Shown: piece by piece, positions 63,841 to 64,000 of the stretch
Numbering within the stretch: the first letter of the stretch is position 1
Layout: the number at the start of each line of letters is the position of its first letter
Source: Nocardia testacea NBRC 100365
GTDB lineage: Bacteria; Actinomycetota; Actinomycetes; Mycobacteriales; Mycobacteriaceae
Reading direction: 5' to 3'
Assembly (NCBI RefSeq): GCF_000308775.1
Contig: NZ_BAGJ01000029.1
Coordinates: forward strand, 1-64,000
Length of the DNA stretch: 64,000 nucleotides
Program-made: the position numbers and the translations under genes
Notes under the pieces: model-generated
Seen by the model: only the letters and a program-made list of their open reading frames with translations
Database searches by the model: none
Told to the model about the DNA's origin: nothing

Positions 63841-64000
63841 ATGAATATCGAACCGACGCAGATAAAGGCACAGGAACAACTACAGCGGCACCTCTTGCGC
63901 ACGCTGGGCGCGCTCCCTGCCGGCTCGGCGTTGTCGCTATTGCATCCCGAGCTCCCGCAGACGCGACTGCATTCGGGAGTGATCCTGCCCGTCGGTGATT
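63841..64000 (+). CDS. Hypothetical protein, 3' partial
   Basis: ATG 63841 has GAGAGGAGG 6-14 nt upstream and opens a frame that runs off the window (53 codons seen, MNIEPTQIKAQEQLQRH...). There is no signal peptide in the visible part and no family I recognise. It is probably co-transcribed with the DUF1023-type gene. Confidence 0.6.
   Translation, partial: MNIEPTQIKAQEQLQRHLLRTLGALPAGSALSLLHPELPQTRLHSGVILPVGD

Overview
The window is very GC-rich (codon third positions almost all G/C) and reads as chromosome of a mycolic-acid actinomycete, most likely Nocardia or a close relative. The grounds are a secreted antigen-85-type mycolyltransferase, mycobacterium-like S10 and spc ribosomal operons, a lycopene cyclase, DtxR/IdeR-type iron boxes, a type-VII-secretion-associated protein and a nocobactin-like siderophore locus. 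I see no rRNA, tRNA, CRISPR array, transposase or integrase.

Layout. 1-15 kb: the 3' part of a degenerate adenylation-domain protein, a mycolyltransferase, an enoyl-CoA hydratase, a double-domain TetR regulator, a serine hydrolase, a MerR regulator, an aldehyde dehydrogenase without the usual catalytic Cys, a three-gene DrrAB-type ABC exporter whose two permease genes carry in-frame 75-bp tandem repeats at their 5' ends, a lycopene cyclase, a repeat-rich intergenic stretch and a hotdog-fold protein. 15.3-20.6 kb: the complete S10 operon rpsJ-rplC-rplD-rplW-rplB-rpsS-rplV-rpsC-rplP-rpmC-rpsQ, closed by a hairpin. 20.8-26.2 kb: accessory genes (a shortened HTH regulator, a HxlR/small-ORF pair divergent from an old-yellow-enzyme gene, NUDIX, CPBP protease, pseudouridine synthase). 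26.3-56.6 kb: iron acquisition. 56.7-60.5 kb: M13 metalloprotease, a possible Cys-peptidase-like protein and a T7SS-associated protein. 60.9-62.3 kb: the start of the spc operon (rplN-rplX-rplE-rpsN), closed by two hairpins, followed by a DUF1023-type hydrolase and a partial gene.

The siderophore locus combines import (a stand-alone siderophore-interacting flavoprotein and an IrtAB-like ABC pair) with assembly. It encodes an ArCP-Cy-A-PCP synthetase, a lysine N6-hydroxylase, a formyltransferase, a KS, an AT-KR-ACP-methyltransferase PKS, a thioesterase, a C-A-PCP-E NRPS, a C-A-PCP-C-PCP NRPS and a SagB-type flavin dehydrogenase. Together these fit a formobactin/nocobactin/amamistatin-type product: hydroxyphenyl-oxazole, N6-formyl-N6-hydroxylysine, an alpha-methylated beta-hydroxy acyl unit and a second N-hydroxylysine. 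At least eight good DtxR/IdeR-like boxes sit in front of these units. Salicylate synthase, salicyl-AMP ligase and MbtH are not seen here and must be encoded elsewhere if needed.

Main oddities: the repeat arrays that extend two ABC permeases, two degenerate stand-alone adenylation-domain proteins, an ALDH with Ala in place of the nucleophilic Cys, a probable ATT start codon on the PKS gene, and a SagB-like enzyme overlapped by an out-of-frame ORF with a strong ribosome binding site.
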